Shown here piece after piece: positions 15,130 to 24,137 of a stretch of 40,958 bases of DNA. Numbering within the stretch: position 1 is the stretch's first letter; every line of letters starts with the position of its first letter. The notes beneath the pieces are model-generated. The model was not told the DNA's origin. It saw only the letters and a program-made list of their open reading frames with translations, and did no database searches. The DNA is taken from positions 1 to 40,958 of the forward strand of contig NZ_JWIF01000028.1 in the NCBI RefSeq assembly GCF_000812685.1. Reading direction: 5' to 3'. The translations under genes and the position numbers were made by a program. This DNA is from Halocynthiibacter namhaensis (lineage in GTDB: Bacteria > Pseudomonadota > Alphaproteobacteria > Rhodobacterales > Rhodobacteraceae).

Positions 15130-17160
15130 TTAGAAAGAATTCATGGTCAGAAGTTCATATTCCGCCGCAAGTTCGCCTTCTATATCAGTCAGGCTGACGT
15201 GCCAGCGCACTTCGCCGTATTCGTCATTCCGGGGGGTTTTCTTTTTCACAGTCAGACGCACTTTGATGCTTTCACCTGCTTCAATTGGTTTCATAAAGCG
15301 CAGATTATCAAGGCCAGTGTTCGCAAGAACTGGGCCTTCATTTGGCTCCACAAACATACCCGCCGCAAAGGACAGCAGCAGATATCCGTGCGCGACGCGA
15401 CCGGGGAAGAATGGGTTCCGTTTCGCGGCGGCATCATCCATATGGGCGTAAAACGTGTCCCCGGTGAAATGCGCAAAGGTTTCAATGTCTTCCAGGGTCA
15501 CGATGCGTGGATCGGTGTGCAGGGTTTCACCAATGGACAGTTCACCGAATTTGCGTGTGAACGGATGGGATGGGCCTTTGATTTCGGCCGCGCCAGGGAC
15601 CCATTGTTCGCCAATCGCGGTCAGAATATCGGGGCTGCCCTGAATGGCCGTGCGCTGCATGTAATGCATCACGCCACGCACGCCGCCCATTTCTTCGCCA
15701 CCACCGGCACGACCTGGACCGCCATGCACCATATGCGGCAGGGGCGAGCCATGCCCGGTGCTTTCCTTCATTGAATCGCGGTTGTTGAAATACAGCCGCC
15801 CGTGGAAGGCACCTGCGCCGATGGTAACCTCACGTGCGACGGCGGGGTCATGGGTAATGACCGAGGCCACAAGCGAGCCTTGCCCCTTGTTGACCAGTTC
15901 AATCGCGTGATCCACATCGCGGTACCCCATGATGGTGGACACCGGGCCGAAGGCTTCGGTGTCATGCACGCGCTGGGCCGTATCGGGGTTCGCGCAGTGA
16001 AACAACATCGGCGGAAGGAACGCGCCTTTGTTGGCGTCTGCACCATCCACGTTGAAGTTTTCGGGGTCGCCATAAACGCGTTCGGCTTCCTGACCAAGGA
16101 TCGCGGCTTTTTCCAACACGTCGCGTTTTTGACCACCAGACACAAGCGCGCCCATGCGGGTGGTGTCCAACGTTGGATCGCCGATTTGAGTTTTATCCAG
16201 GCGTGCAGATAGGACTTTGATCACGGCGTCTACGTGGTTCTCGGGCACCATCATGCGACGAATTGCAGTACATTTTTGACCCGCTTTTGTGGTCATCTCG
16301 CGCTGTACTTCTTTCACGAATAGATCAAACTCGGGGGTGCCGGGTGCAGCATCTGGCCCAAGAATGGAGGCGTTCAGACTGTCCTGTTCCGCGACAAAGC
16401 GGATGGAGTTCTCAAGGATATGCGGCGCGGAACGCAGGGCAAGGGCCGTCTGCGCAGAACCCGTGAAGCTGACCACATCTTGCAGGGTCAAATGATCCAA
16501 CATGTCGCCAATCCCGCCAGAGACCAGCTGCAATGCACCCGCAGGTAGAACGCCACTATCGAGCATGATCTTCACAGCAAGTTCAGTCACATAACAAGAA
16601 TTTGTCGCAGGCTTCACGATCGCGGGAACACCGGCGAGCAGAGTTGGCGCAAGCTTTTCAAGCATCCCCCAAACCGGGAAGTTGAACGCGTTGATGTGCA
16701 CAGCAACACCCTGCAAAGGCGTGCAAATATGTTGGCCCATGAATGTGCCATGGCGCGAGAGTTGTTCGAGATCGCCGTCTAGGTAAATCTGGGCATCGGG
16801 CATCTCACGACGGCCCTTAGATGCAAACACAAACATCGTGCCAATGCCGCCGTCGATATCAATCATGTGGTCAGATTGCGTGGCACCGGTGGCAAAGCTG
16901 AGGTCATATAGGGCTTGTTTCTGTTTGCTGATCGCCAGTGCCAAGGCCTTGATCATCTTCGCACGGTCATGGAAGGTCAGCGCACGCAGGGCTGGGCCGC
17001 CGACATTGCGTGCGTAATCCAACATACCTTGCACATCTAGGGCGTTGTTCCCCGCGCTAGCAATCACGTCACCGGTGACAGCACTTGCGATATTGCGCGC
17101 ACCCGCGCCTGGGGCAATCCATTCACCGGCGGCGAAACTATTGATTTGCTGGATGGTCAT
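15130..17160 (-). CDS. paaZ: PaaZ: oxepin-CoA hydrolase / 3-oxo-5,6-didehydrosuberyl-CoA semialdehyde dehydrogenase
   Basis: A 676-residue fusion of usual length. The N-terminal aldehyde dehydrogenase domain (about 1-525) has Glu258 in FVAEQDSLN and Cys297 in GQKCTAI, matching the catalytic Glu256/Cys295 of E. coli PaaZ. The C-terminal MaoC-like hydratase domain has Asp568 and His573 (GDTFYAH), the same spacing as Asp561/His566. It hydrolyses oxepin-CoA and oxidises the ring-opened aldehyde with NADP. ATG 17160 has GAGGA upstream. It lies between a P450 gene and paaX in an operon headed by a TRAP transporter. Confidence 0.96.
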   Translation of the reverse strand: MTIQQINSFAAGEWIAPGAGARNIASAVTGDVIASAGNNALDVQGMLDYARNVGGPALRALTFHDRAKMIKALALAISKQKQALYDLSFATGATQSDHMIDIDGGIGTMFVFASKGRREMPDAQIYLDGDLEQLSRHGTFMGQHICTPLQGVAVHINAFNFPVWGMLEKLAPTLLAGVPAIVKPATNSCYVTELAVKIMLDSGVLPAGALQLVSGGIGDMLDHLTLQDVVSFTGSAQTALALRSAPHILENSIRFVAEQDSLNASILGPDAAPGTPEFDLFVKEVQREMTTKAGQKCTAIRRMMVPENHVDAVIKVLSARLDKTQIGDPTLDTTRMGALVSGGQKRDVLEKAAILGQEAERVYGDPENFNVDGADANKGAFLPPMLFHCANPDTAQRVHDTEAFGPVSTIMGYRDVDHAIELVNKGQGSLVASVITHDPAVAREVTIGAGAFHGRLYFNNRDSMKESTGHGSPLPHMVHGGPGRAGGGEEMGGVRGVMHYMQRTAIQGSPDILTAIGEQWVPGAAEIKGPSHPFTRKFGELSIGETLHTDPRIVTLEDIETFAHFTGDTFYAHMDDAAAKRNPFFPGRVAHGYLLLSFAAGMFVEPNEGPVLANTGLDNLRFMKPIEAGESIKVRLTVKKKTPRNDEYGEVRWHVSLTDIEGELAAEYELLTMNSF

Positions 17161-17202
17161 AACATGTCCTCATCTGAGACGGTATTTAGAAAAGGTTTAG
17201 GC

Positions 17203-18405
17203 TTAAGAAAGCTTAAGACTCGCGGGCAATTTTGCGTAGCCGCGAAAACGAATGCGGCCGCCACGAATAGCGCCCGGCGTCAGGGAATAGTCCGGAAAAC
17301 GCGCGATAAAGCGTTCAACTGCAATGCGCCCTTCCATGCGTGCCAATGTCAGGCCAACGCAGGTATGTGCGCCCCCAGCAAAGGCCAGGTGTTTGTTGGG
17401 ACGGCGATCCAGTTGAAGATCGTCAGGGTTTTCAAAAACGCGCGGATCTCGGTTTGCAGCGGCCATCGATAGGTGAATATCGCGGCCTTTGGGGATTATC
17501 ACGCCGTGAAATTCGACGTCGCGCGTGGTCAGGCGGTTGCCAAATTGGTTCGGGCTTTCAAGACGCAGGAATTCATCGACGGCGGTGGTGATCAGTTTGG
17601 GATCGGCCAAAAGATCGGCGCGTTTATCCCTGTGCTGATCAAGCAAAGTCAGAGCATTGCCGATCAGGTTCGTCGTGGTTTCATGGCCTGCGTTTAGGAT
17701 GAAAATACAGTTTTGATACAGCTCGATTTCACTCAGACCCTCGCCCGTTTCATCGCCGCTTTGTATCAGGCGCGTCAGCACGTCAGTGGCGGCATCACCC
17801 GGATGGGCGCGACGATCTTCAATGATGTCACGCAGATAGGCCATGAAGTCAGACACGGCCTGATTGCCCTCAGCCATCTGAGCATCTGTCAGTTGTGGTT
17901 CAAGCGCCCCAAGGATCGCCAAAGACCAATCACGCAGGGGGGCGCGCCGATCCCGGGGAATGCCCAGTAGATTACCAATGACCTCAATTGGGATGGCACC
18001 CGCGAAATCCTCGATCAACTCGACCTCGTCTTTGCCCGCCATCGCGTCCATCAAGTCATCCACCAGGGTCACTAAACCGGGTTCCATCGCGGCCAGCGCA
18101 CGTGGATTCATCGCACCAACCATCACCTTGCGCACACGGGTGTGCAGCGGGGCGTCGTTGAACACAAGCGATGTGGTATGATGTTCATATAGCGGGCTGC
18201 CGACACCGTATTTCGGACCAAAAACAGCTCGTTTGTCTGAGATAAAGGTCTCTGTGTCGCGGTAAATCACATCAAGATCCGCATGACGTGACAGAATAAA
18301 GCTGCCATCGGGCTGGGCACACACAGGGTGATTTTCCCGCAGATCCGCATAATGCGGCCAGGGGTTCTCATGAAAATCCCCTGGAAGGTTTGTCAAATCA
18401 AACAT
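17203..18405 (-). CDS. Cytochrome P450
   Basis: A 400-residue soluble bacterial P450. The I-helix motif is AGHETT at residues 239-244, the K-helix ExxR is Glu278-Arg281, and the haem loop FAGGAHTCVG is at 342-351 with Cys349 as thiolate ligand. No membrane anchor is present, so it would need separate ferredoxin and reductase partners, and none are encoded nearby apart from the PaaE reductase. ATG 18405 overlaps the dctM stop (TGATG), so it is co-translated with the TRAP permease; paaZ follows after 42 bases. The substrate is unknown; the context suggests an aromatic or aryl-alkanoic acid brought in by the TRAP system. Confidence 0.93.
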   Translation of the reverse strand: MFDLTNLPGDFHENPWPHYADLRENHPVCAQPDGSFILSRHADLDVIYRDTETFISDKRAVFGPKYGVGSPLYEHHTTSLVFNDAPLHTRVRKVMVGAMNPRALAAMEPGLVTLVDDLMDAMAGKDEVELIEDFAGAIPIEVIGNLLGIPRDRRAPLRDWSLAILGALEPQLTDAQMAEGNQAVSDFMAYLRDIIEDRRAHPGDAATDVLTRLIQSGDETGEGLSEIELYQNCIFILNAGHETTTNLIGNALTLLDQHRDKRADLLADPKLITTAVDEFLRLESPNQFGNRLTTRDVEFHGVIIPKGRDIHLSMAAANRDPRVFENPDDLQLDRRPNKHLAFAGGAHTCVGLTLARMEGRIAVERFIARFPDYSLTPGAIRGGRIRFRGYAKLPASLKLS

Positions 18406-19757
18406 CAGTGCCCAATCGCCCCCATTTGTTCTGGCAGAACCAGAACAAGCCATGGAACAAGAACGATCAATGCCAAGCGGAAGATATCCGCGATCCAAAA
18501 CGGGGTGACGCCTTTGAAGATTGTCGCGGTGGTTACATCGCCCACGACACCCTTCAGGATGAACACGTTGAGGCCCACGGGCGGTGTGATCAGAGAAATC
18601 TCTGTCACCACCACAACCACGATACCGAACCAAATGGGATCAAAGCCAAGGCTTGTGACTAGAGGGAAGAAGATCGGCACGGTCAAAAGCAACATAGAAA
18701 GGCTTTCGAATACGCAGCCCAAGATGATGTAGATTCCAAGGATCATCAGGATCACCATGAAGGGCGAAACATCCCAAGCGGTGACCAAGCTGATTAACGC
18801 TTCCGGTAGGCCCGCAAGGTTTACAAAGTTCGAAAAAATCTGGGCCCCGATGAGCACAGCAAAAAGAGACGCTGCGGTAAAACTGGTTTCACGTAGCACC
18901 TCAAATGTGGATTTGATCGTTAATCCACCGCGTGCAAGGGCAATCAGGAAGGCCCCCATTGCGCCCATGCCCGCAGCTTCTGTGGGCGAGAACGTTAGGT
19001 TTAATGGCGCAAAATCAAATGCACCATAGAGACCGCCAATGACTAGGAAAAATAGCAAAAGAACGGCCCAAACCGACCCAAGTGCTTTGATGCGTTCAGA
19101 CCAGCCGGTGCGCTCACCTGCCGGGCCGGAACCTGGATTGCGCCAAACGGTATAGCGCACGGCCAGAAGGTAAAACAGAATGCCAAGCCCACCGGGAATG
19201 ATGCCCGCCATGAACAGCTTGCCAATGGATGTTTCGGTCAGAAGCCCATAGATCACAAGGATCACGGAAGGTGGGATTAAAATGCCAAGGGTGCCGCCCG
19301 CCGCGATGGATGCGGTGGAAAGTTCATCGGAATATCCGTAACGGCGCATCTCGGGCATTGCGACTTTGGACATGGTTGCCGCGGTGGCAAGCGATGAACC
19401 ACAGATGGCAGAGAACCCGCCACAGGCCGCAACAGTTGCCATGGCAATGCCGCCCCGGAAGTGCCCGAGGAAGGCATTGGATACGGCATAAAGTTCCCGC
19501 GCCATGCCGCCTTTGTTCACAAATAGGCCCATCAGGATAAACAGGGGCACAACCGAGAGGCCATAATCCTGGGCCGTATCAGTAATTTGACGGCCAACAA
19601 CCGACATGGCGGCCTTCATACCGCGTTCGCTTAGCAGATCACCGCCGCGTTCCCAGACGATACCAAAGGTGCCAACAAGACCCATGGAAAAAACAATCGG
19701 GATCCGCAGCAAAACAAGGATCAAAACAAGGGCAAAGCCAATAAGGGCAGCAGTCAT
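18405..19757 (-). CDS. dctM: TRAP transporter large permease (DctM)
   Basis: A 450-residue protein with about twelve membrane segments and the DctM signature FGIVWERGGDLLS...GLFVNKGG, then ICGSSLATAATMSKVAMPEM around residues 120-140 and GGTLGILIPPSVILVIYG. It is the sodium-driven permease partner of DctQ and DctP. ATG 19757 (MTAALIGFALVLILVLL) is chosen because it overlaps the dctQ stop as TAATG. Its own stop overlaps the P450 start. The substrate is not known but the operon points to phenylacetate or a precursor. Confidence 0.94.
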   Translation of the reverse strand: MTAALIGFALVLILVLLRIPIVFSMGLVGTFGIVWERGGDLLSERGMKAAMSVVGRQITDTAQDYGLSVVPLFILMGLFVNKGGMARELYAVSNAFLGHFRGGIAMATVAACGGFSAICGSSLATAATMSKVAMPEMRRYGYSDELSTASIAAGGTLGILIPPSVILVIYGLLTETSIGKLFMAGIIPGGLGILFYLLAVRYTVWRNPGSGPAGERTGWSERIKALGSVWAVLLLFFLVIGGLYGAFDFAPLNLTFSPTEAAGMGAMGAFLIALARGGLTIKSTFEVLRETSFTAASLFAVLIGAQIFSNFVNLAGLPEALISLVTAWDVSPFMVILMILGIYIILGCVFESLSMLLLTVPIFFPLVTSLGFDPIWFGIVVVVVTEISLITPPVGLNVFILKGVVGDVTTATIFKGVTPFWIADIFRLALIVLVPWLVLVLPEQMGAIGH

Positions 19758-20257
19758 TATGCGCGCTCCAACAGTCGAGGGGCAAAGAGAATAAGCAGGC
19801 CGGTACCCACCATCACGAGGCCAGAGACGGCGACGGATAGGGCAATGAACCAACCGATATAGAATTGAGGAATTGCGAGATACTCGGTCACATCACCGTA
19901 ATCACGCCACCGTTCCGCGAGGATCCAAATGCGCTGAGCGGGCCAATACATTAACGCGCCACACAGTACATAGCCAAGGCCATCCCTGATATTATGCAGG
20001 CGCCAACGGAAGAAGAAGCTGTCCATCAGATCCACGGCAATATGGCCAGCTTGGGCCGAAACTTGGGGCAAAACTGAGAAGACGACGATCGCCATCAGGA
20101 TGCGCGTCAGCTCGGTTGCGGCTTCGATCGGAGAGTTGAACACAGATCGGAAAATGACATCAAAGAATGTCATAGTCATCAGCGCAAAAAGCGCCATACA
20201 AGCGAGCACAACCGGAAAGGGGCTCAGCCAGCGAACGGCGGAAATAACGGATTGCAT
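19757..20257 (-). CDS. dctQ: TRAP transporter small permease (DctQ)
   Basis: A 166-residue protein with four membrane segments and the DctQ pattern (FFDVIFRSVFNSPIEAATELTRILM near residues 31-55, QAGHIAVDLM near 70-79). It bridges the binding protein and the large permease. ATG 20257 is favoured over ATG 20287 because GAGG sits five bases upstream. It is separated from dctP by about 100 bases holding a strong stem-loop and is coupled to dctM by a one-base overlap. Confidence 0.9.
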   Translation of the reverse strand: MQSVISAVRWLSPFPVVLACMALFALMTMTFFDVIFRSVFNSPIEAATELTRILMAIVVFSVLPQVSAQAGHIAVDLMDSFFFRWRLHNIRDGLGYVLCGALMYWPAQRIWILAERWRDYGDVTEYLAIPQFYIGWFIALSVAVSGLVMVGTGLLILFAPRLLERA

Positions 20258-20311
20258 GGGGGCCTCATTGGCTTGCGGCTGGGGCATGCAGCGGATGCTG
20301 CGGTTGGGGCG

Positions 20312-20335
20312 CTCTGGCGGATTTCTCCGCCAGAG
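20312..20335 (-). promoter_or_regulatory. Stem-loop between dctP and dctQ
   Basis: A perfect 9-bp stem (CTCTGGCGG / CCGCCAGAG) with a 6-base loop lies 20 bases after the dctP stop. There is no U-run after it in the transcribed direction. Such hairpins often stabilise the upstream message or cut read-through, so that the binding protein is made in excess over the permease. That role is inferred from position. Confidence 0.65.
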
Positions 20336-20355
20336 GTGTTTGTTTGACAGAGAGC

Positions 20356-21378
20356 TTAGTTCGCTGCCATTTCAGATTTCACCATGTCGTATGCTGCTTG
20401 GGCGTCGATGCCTGCTGCGGACAGTTCTTCCAACACGGATGCTGTGACCGCTGTGGTGATCTCGGCGAATTTCGCAAGATCAGCTTCGGACGCCGCGTTG
20501 ATCGCATTGCCTTCGGTTTCAAGCGTTGCTTCGCGACCAACAGTGTCGATTTCATCCCAAATTGCGCCAAGAGCACGGGACAGTGGCTCACCAAAAACTT
20601 CATCATTCAGTTTCTGTTGCAGATCTTCAGGCAGGTCGGCGAGGGTATCTTCGTTCATGATAAAGGCGAAAGACCCACGGTACAAACCACCAGGCAGCTC
20701 ATAGACGTTCTGCGCAACTTCGGTCAGTTTGAAACCACGACGGCTTTCCATTGGCATCACAACACCATCCGCCGCATTGGACGCCAGTGTTTCATATACT
20801 TTCGGTGCAGGCACCTGAATGCCGGTCGCGCCCAAAGCCGCACCAACGTCACCGCCAACGCCGCCAGGAATGCGCACTTTTAGACCAGCGATTTCAGACA
20901 TTTCTGTCACTGGTGTTGAGGAATGCAATTGTGCTGGGCCATGTGTATGGAGCGCGATCAGCTTCACGCCGCGGTGTTCGTTCGCCGCTGCAAGATGCGC
21001 CTCATATGTGCGCCAATACGCAACAGAAGCGGCCTCCGCAGAGCCCTCATAGCCGGGCAATTCGATCAGTTTTGTCGCAACAAAACGACCAGGCTGATAG
21101 CCGTGGAAAATGATGGAAACGTCAGCGGCGCCATCTTGGATTAGGTCCATCTGTGCCGGGGGTGGGGCAAGGCCCATCTTCAACTCAGCGGTCACCTGAC
21201 CATCGGTCGCTTCTTCAACCATTTCAACGAATGTTGGCCACATGCGCGCGTTGATGCCATGTGTGGGCGGGGCCCAGCTGGAAATCGTCAATGTGTAGTC
21301 AGCTGCAAAGGCAACCGTGCTGGTCAGCGCCATTGTTGCACCTGCAACGATGCTCGCGAGTTTCGTGAAGTTGGTCAT
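20356..21378 (-). CDS. dctP: TRAP transporter substrate-binding protein (DctP)
   Basis: A 340-residue periplasmic protein. The signal peptide runs to about AFA-AD at residue 25. The mature protein has the DctP pattern (LTISSWAPPTHGINARMWPTF, then MGLAPPPAQMDLIQDGAADV), with the arginine in LKVRIPGG that normally binds the substrate carboxylate. It is the first gene of the leftward operon that runs through dctQM, a P450, paaZ and paaX, and is divergent from paaG across a 170-base gap with a PaaR-like box. The ligand is inferred to be an aromatic carboxylate. Confidence 0.94.
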   Translation of the reverse strand: MTNFTKLASIVAGATMALTSTVAFAADYTLTISSWAPPTHGINARMWPTFVEMVEEATDGQVTAELKMGLAPPPAQMDLIQDGAADVSIIFHGYQPGRFVATKLIELPGYEGSAEAASVAYWRTYEAHLAAANEHRGVKLIALHTHGPAQLHSSTPVTEMSEIAGLKVRIPGGVGGDVGAALGATGIQVPAPKVYETLASNAADGVVMPMESRRGFKLTEVAQNVYELPGGLYRGSFAFIMNEDTLADLPEDLQQKLNDEVFGEPLSRALGAIWDEIDTVGREATLETEGNAINAASEADLAKFAEITTAVTASVLEELSAAGIDAQAAYDMVKSEMAAN

Positions 21379-21493
21379 GTGTTCCCTCCCAAGATAATTT
21401 CGTAAACTTTCTGATGTGAAAGTTCGCCGTCAAAGAAATTCAGTCCGATGTGCCGAAAGATTCTCCCGTTTCGGCGCTCTGAGGAATTTATTG

Positions 21494-21511
21494 ACCAACC
21501 GTTCGGTTTAT
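21494..21511 (+). promoter_or_regulatory. Candidate PaaR box between dctP and paaG
   Basis: ACCAACCGTTCGGTTTAT matches the recalled TetR-type PaaR consensus ACCNACCGNNCGGTNGGT except for two bases in the right end. The core AACCG-TT-CGGTT is a perfect inverted repeat. It lies 37 bases before the paaG ATG, in the divergent promoter region shared with dctP. A sister site is at 31100-31117. Confidence 0.6.
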
Positions 21512-21548
21512 GCAAGAAAATTATCAAAATTAGCCTGCGGATGAAATT

Positions 21549-22346
21549 ATGAACCCCACTGACAGCCAGACCGTCCTTGTAGAAGTCCATGAAAATTGGG
21601 TTGAAATCACACTCAACCGCCCTGAACGCCTGAACTCGTTTAACGAAGAAATGCATCTTGCGTTGCGTGCGGCATTCGAATCAGCGCGGGACAATGGGGC
21701 GCGAGCGGTGCTGTTAACTGGTGCTGGACGTGGTTTTTGTGCCGGGCAGGACCTGTCAGATCGTGACCCTTCCAAATCCGAAAAGCCCCGTGATTTGGGT
21801 GAAACCGTTGCAACCTTCTACGCGCCGCTTGTGCGCTTGATCCGGTCGCTGGAATTTCCGGTCGTCTGCGCGGTGAATGGGGTCGCGGCCGGGGCAGGCG
21901 CGAACCTGGCGCTGGCCTGTGATATCGTGGTCGCCACGCAAAGTGCGAAATTCATTCAAAGCTTTGCGAAGGTCGGCCTGATCCCGGATACCGGCGGGTC
22001 TTGGCATCTGCCGCATCTGATCGGCGAAGCCCGCGCGAAGGGTTTGGCCTTTACCGCACAGCCCTTACCTGCCCAGCAGGCCGAAGATTGGGGGCTGATC
22101 TGGAAAGCCCTTCCCGATGAAGGGTTTATGGATGCCGCGCGTGAGATAACTGAAAATTTCGCCAACGGTCCGACTTTGGGTTTGGGTCTGACGAAATCCT
22201 GTATTCAAGCCGCCTGTGTCAACACGCTTTCTGATCATTTGGATTTGGAAACCGAAGCCATGCGCGCCTGTGGGAACAGTGATGATTACCGCGAAGGGGT
22301 GGCGTCCTTCCTTGAAAAACGCGCGCCTAGGTTCACAGGAAAATGA
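21549..22346 (+). CDS. paaG: PaaG: 1,2-epoxyphenylacetyl-CoA isomerase (crotonase family)
   Basis: A 265-residue crotonase-fold enzyme. The CoA-binding and oxyanion segments are GFCAGQDL at 62-69 and NGVAAGAGANLALACD at 110-125; the acidic catalytic position is Asp147 in GLIPDTGGSW, a sequence typical of PaaG. It isomerises ring-1,2-epoxyphenylacetyl-CoA to oxepin-CoA. It could also act later in the pathway, as no separate paaF or paaH gene is seen here. The stop overlaps the paaI start as ATGA. Confidence 0.88.
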   Translation: MNPTDSQTVLVEVHENWVEITLNRPERLNSFNEEMHLALRAAFESARDNGARAVLLTGAGRGFCAGQDLSDRDPSKSEKPRDLGETVATFYAPLVRLIRSLEFPVVCAVNGVAAGAGANLALACDIVVATQSAKFIQSFAKVGLIPDTGGSWHLPHLIGEARAKGLAFTAQPLPAQQAEDWGLIWKALPDEGFMDAAREITENFANGPTLGLGLTKSCIQAACVNTLSDHLDLETEAMRACGNSDDYREGVASFLEKRAPRFTGK

Positions 22347-22798
22347 CTTTGACGCCGCAACAACGCGCCGAAAAATCGGCAGAGGCCATGTGGTCCGGTG
22401 ACGGTGCCAGCACCTGGCTTGGGATGGAGTTGGAAGAGGTTCGCGAAGGCTATGCCCGTCTTGGCCTGACCGTACAGCGCCACCATACCAACGGCCATAA
22501 AACCTGCCACGGCGGCATCAGTTTTTCCCTCGCGGACAGCTGTTTTGCCTTCGCCTGCAATTCGCGAAATCAGGCCACCGTCGGCCAGCACGCGATGATC
22601 AGCTACCTAAAACCCGCCTTTGAAGGCGACCGATTGACGGCTGAGGCGCGTGAGGTGTCCCTTACTGGGCGCTCGGGCGTTTATGACGTGCGCGTCACCA
22701 AGGAAAACGGCGATGTGATCGTAGAATTTCGCGGCATGTCCCGCGCGGTCAAAGGCCAATTGTTCGACGAAATGACCGATGAAGCCCGTAAGGGCTGA
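22343..22798 (+). CDS. paaI: PaaI hotdog-fold thioesterase
   Basis: A 151-residue hotdog thioesterase. The motif HGGISFSLADSCFAFACN at residues 56-73 carries the conserved helix and Asp65, corresponding to Asp61 of E. coli PaaI; NGHKTCHGG precedes it. PaaI clears dead-end CoA esters, mainly hydroxylated phenylacetyl-CoAs, and rescues CoA when the pathway stalls. It is translationally coupled to paaG and followed after 15 bases by paaK. Confidence 0.92.
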   Translation: MTLTPQQRAEKSAEAMWSGDGASTWLGMELEEVREGYARLGLTVQRHHTNGHKTCHGGISFSLADSCFAFACNSRNQATVGQHAMISYLKPAFEGDRLTAEAREVSLTGRSGVYDVRVTKENGDVIVEFRGMSRAVKGQLFDEMTDEARKG

Positions 22799-22813
22799 TG
22801 AGGAGAGAGACCC

Positions 22814-24127
22814 ATGAAAGACCTGACACCAAAGAAACCCGATCTCGACCCGATTGAAATCGCTTCCCGCGATGAAATCTCGGCGTTGCAGCTGGAACGC
22901 ATGAAAAAGACCCTGCGTGCGGCTTATGAAAACGTGCCGATGTATAAGAAGCGCTTTGATGATGCTGGCGTGCATCCCGATGACCTTAAGGATCTGAAAG
23001 ACCTCGCGAAGTTCCCCTTCACCTATAAGAACGACCTGCGCGACAACTACCCATTCGGCCTGTTCGCCGTGCCACGTGAACAGATCGTGCGTCTGCATGC
23101 GTCATCGGGCACCACCGGCAAGCCAACCGTTGTGGGTTATACCGCCAATGACATTTCCAACTGGGCGGATCTGATTGCGCGCAGCCTGCGTGCCTCCGGC
23201 GTGAAACCCGGCAATATCGTGCATAACGCTTATGGATACGGATTATTCACAGGCGGCCTTGGTGCGCATTATGGTATTGAACGCTTGGGCGCGACGGCTG
23301 TGCCCGTGTCTGGTGGACAGACCGAACGTCAGGTCAATCTGATCCAAGATTTCCAACCACATGCGATCATGGTTACACCTTCTTATATGTTGAACATCCT
23401 GGAGCAATTCCACAAAGCGGGTCTTGATCCCAAGGAATGTTCGCTTGATGTCGGTGTTTTTGGGGCAGAGCCTTGGACAAACGCGATGCGCCTCGAGGTC
23501 GAAGCGGCCTTTGATATGCATGCCGTTGATATTTACGGTCTATCTGAGATCATGGGCCCAGGTGTCGCAAATGAATGCGTGGAAACCAAAGACGGTTTGC
23601 ACATCTGGGAAGATCACTTTTACCCGGAGATCATCAATCCTGAGACTGGCGAAGTGTGTGAAGACGGTGAGATGGGCGAACTTGTGTTCACCACCTTGAC
23701 CAAAGAAGGTCTGCCGATGATCCGCTATCGCACCCGCGATTTGACACGTCTTCTGCCAGGCTCGGCGCGTTCCATGCGCCGGATGGAAAAAATCACGGGT
23801 CGTTCTGATGATATGATCATCTTGCGCGGGGTAAATGTCTTTCCAACCCAGATCGAAGAACAACTTATGGCAACTGGCGGCCTTGCGCCGCATTTCCAGA
23901 TTGAACTTTATAAATCTGGGCGTATGGATGCGATGCGCGTGTTTGTTGAGGCTGAATCGGATGCAACTGACAACCTGTCCAGAACCGCTGCCGCACGTAT
24001 GTTGACCAAACGGGTTAAAGATATTGTCGGCGTTTCATGTGAAGTTGTCGTCGGAGACCCCGGCGCAGTGGCGCGCTCCGAAGGCAAAGCGCAACGCGTT
24101 GTCGATAACCGCAATAAGTCTGAGTGA
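22814..24127 (+). CDS. paaK: PaaK: phenylacetate-CoA ligase
   Basis: A 437-residue adenylate-forming enzyme of the usual PaaK length. It has the phosphate loop SSGTTGKPTVVGYT near residues 97-110, the YGLSEIMGPGVA motif near 241-252, the RYRTRDL segment near 307-313, and the C-terminal RSDDMIILRGVNVFPTQIE region with the hinge. It activates phenylacetate to phenylacetyl-CoA with ATP and CoA, the entry step of the pathway. GAGGAGAGA lies before ATG 22814. The TetR-type regulator gene follows after ten bases. Confidence 0.96.
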   Translation: MKDLTPKKPDLDPIEIASRDEISALQLERMKKTLRAAYENVPMYKKRFDDAGVHPDDLKDLKDLAKFPFTYKNDLRDNYPFGLFAVPREQIVRLHASSGTTGKPTVVGYTANDISNWADLIARSLRASGVKPGNIVHNAYGYGLFTGGLGAHYGIERLGATAVPVSGGQTERQVNLIQDFQPHAIMVTPSYMLNILEQFHKAGLDPKECSLDVGVFGAEPWTNAMRLEVEAAFDMHAVDIYGLSEIMGPGVANECVETKDGLHIWEDHFYPEIINPETGEVCEDGEMGELVFTTLTKEGLPMIRYRTRDLTRLLPGSARSMRRMEKITGRSDDMIILRGVNVFPTQIEEQLMATGGLAPHFQIELYKSGRMDAMRVFVEAESDATDNLSRTAAARMLTKRVKDIVGVSCEVVVGDPGAVARSEGKAQRVVDNRNKSE

Positions 24128-24137
24128 GGATAACCCC

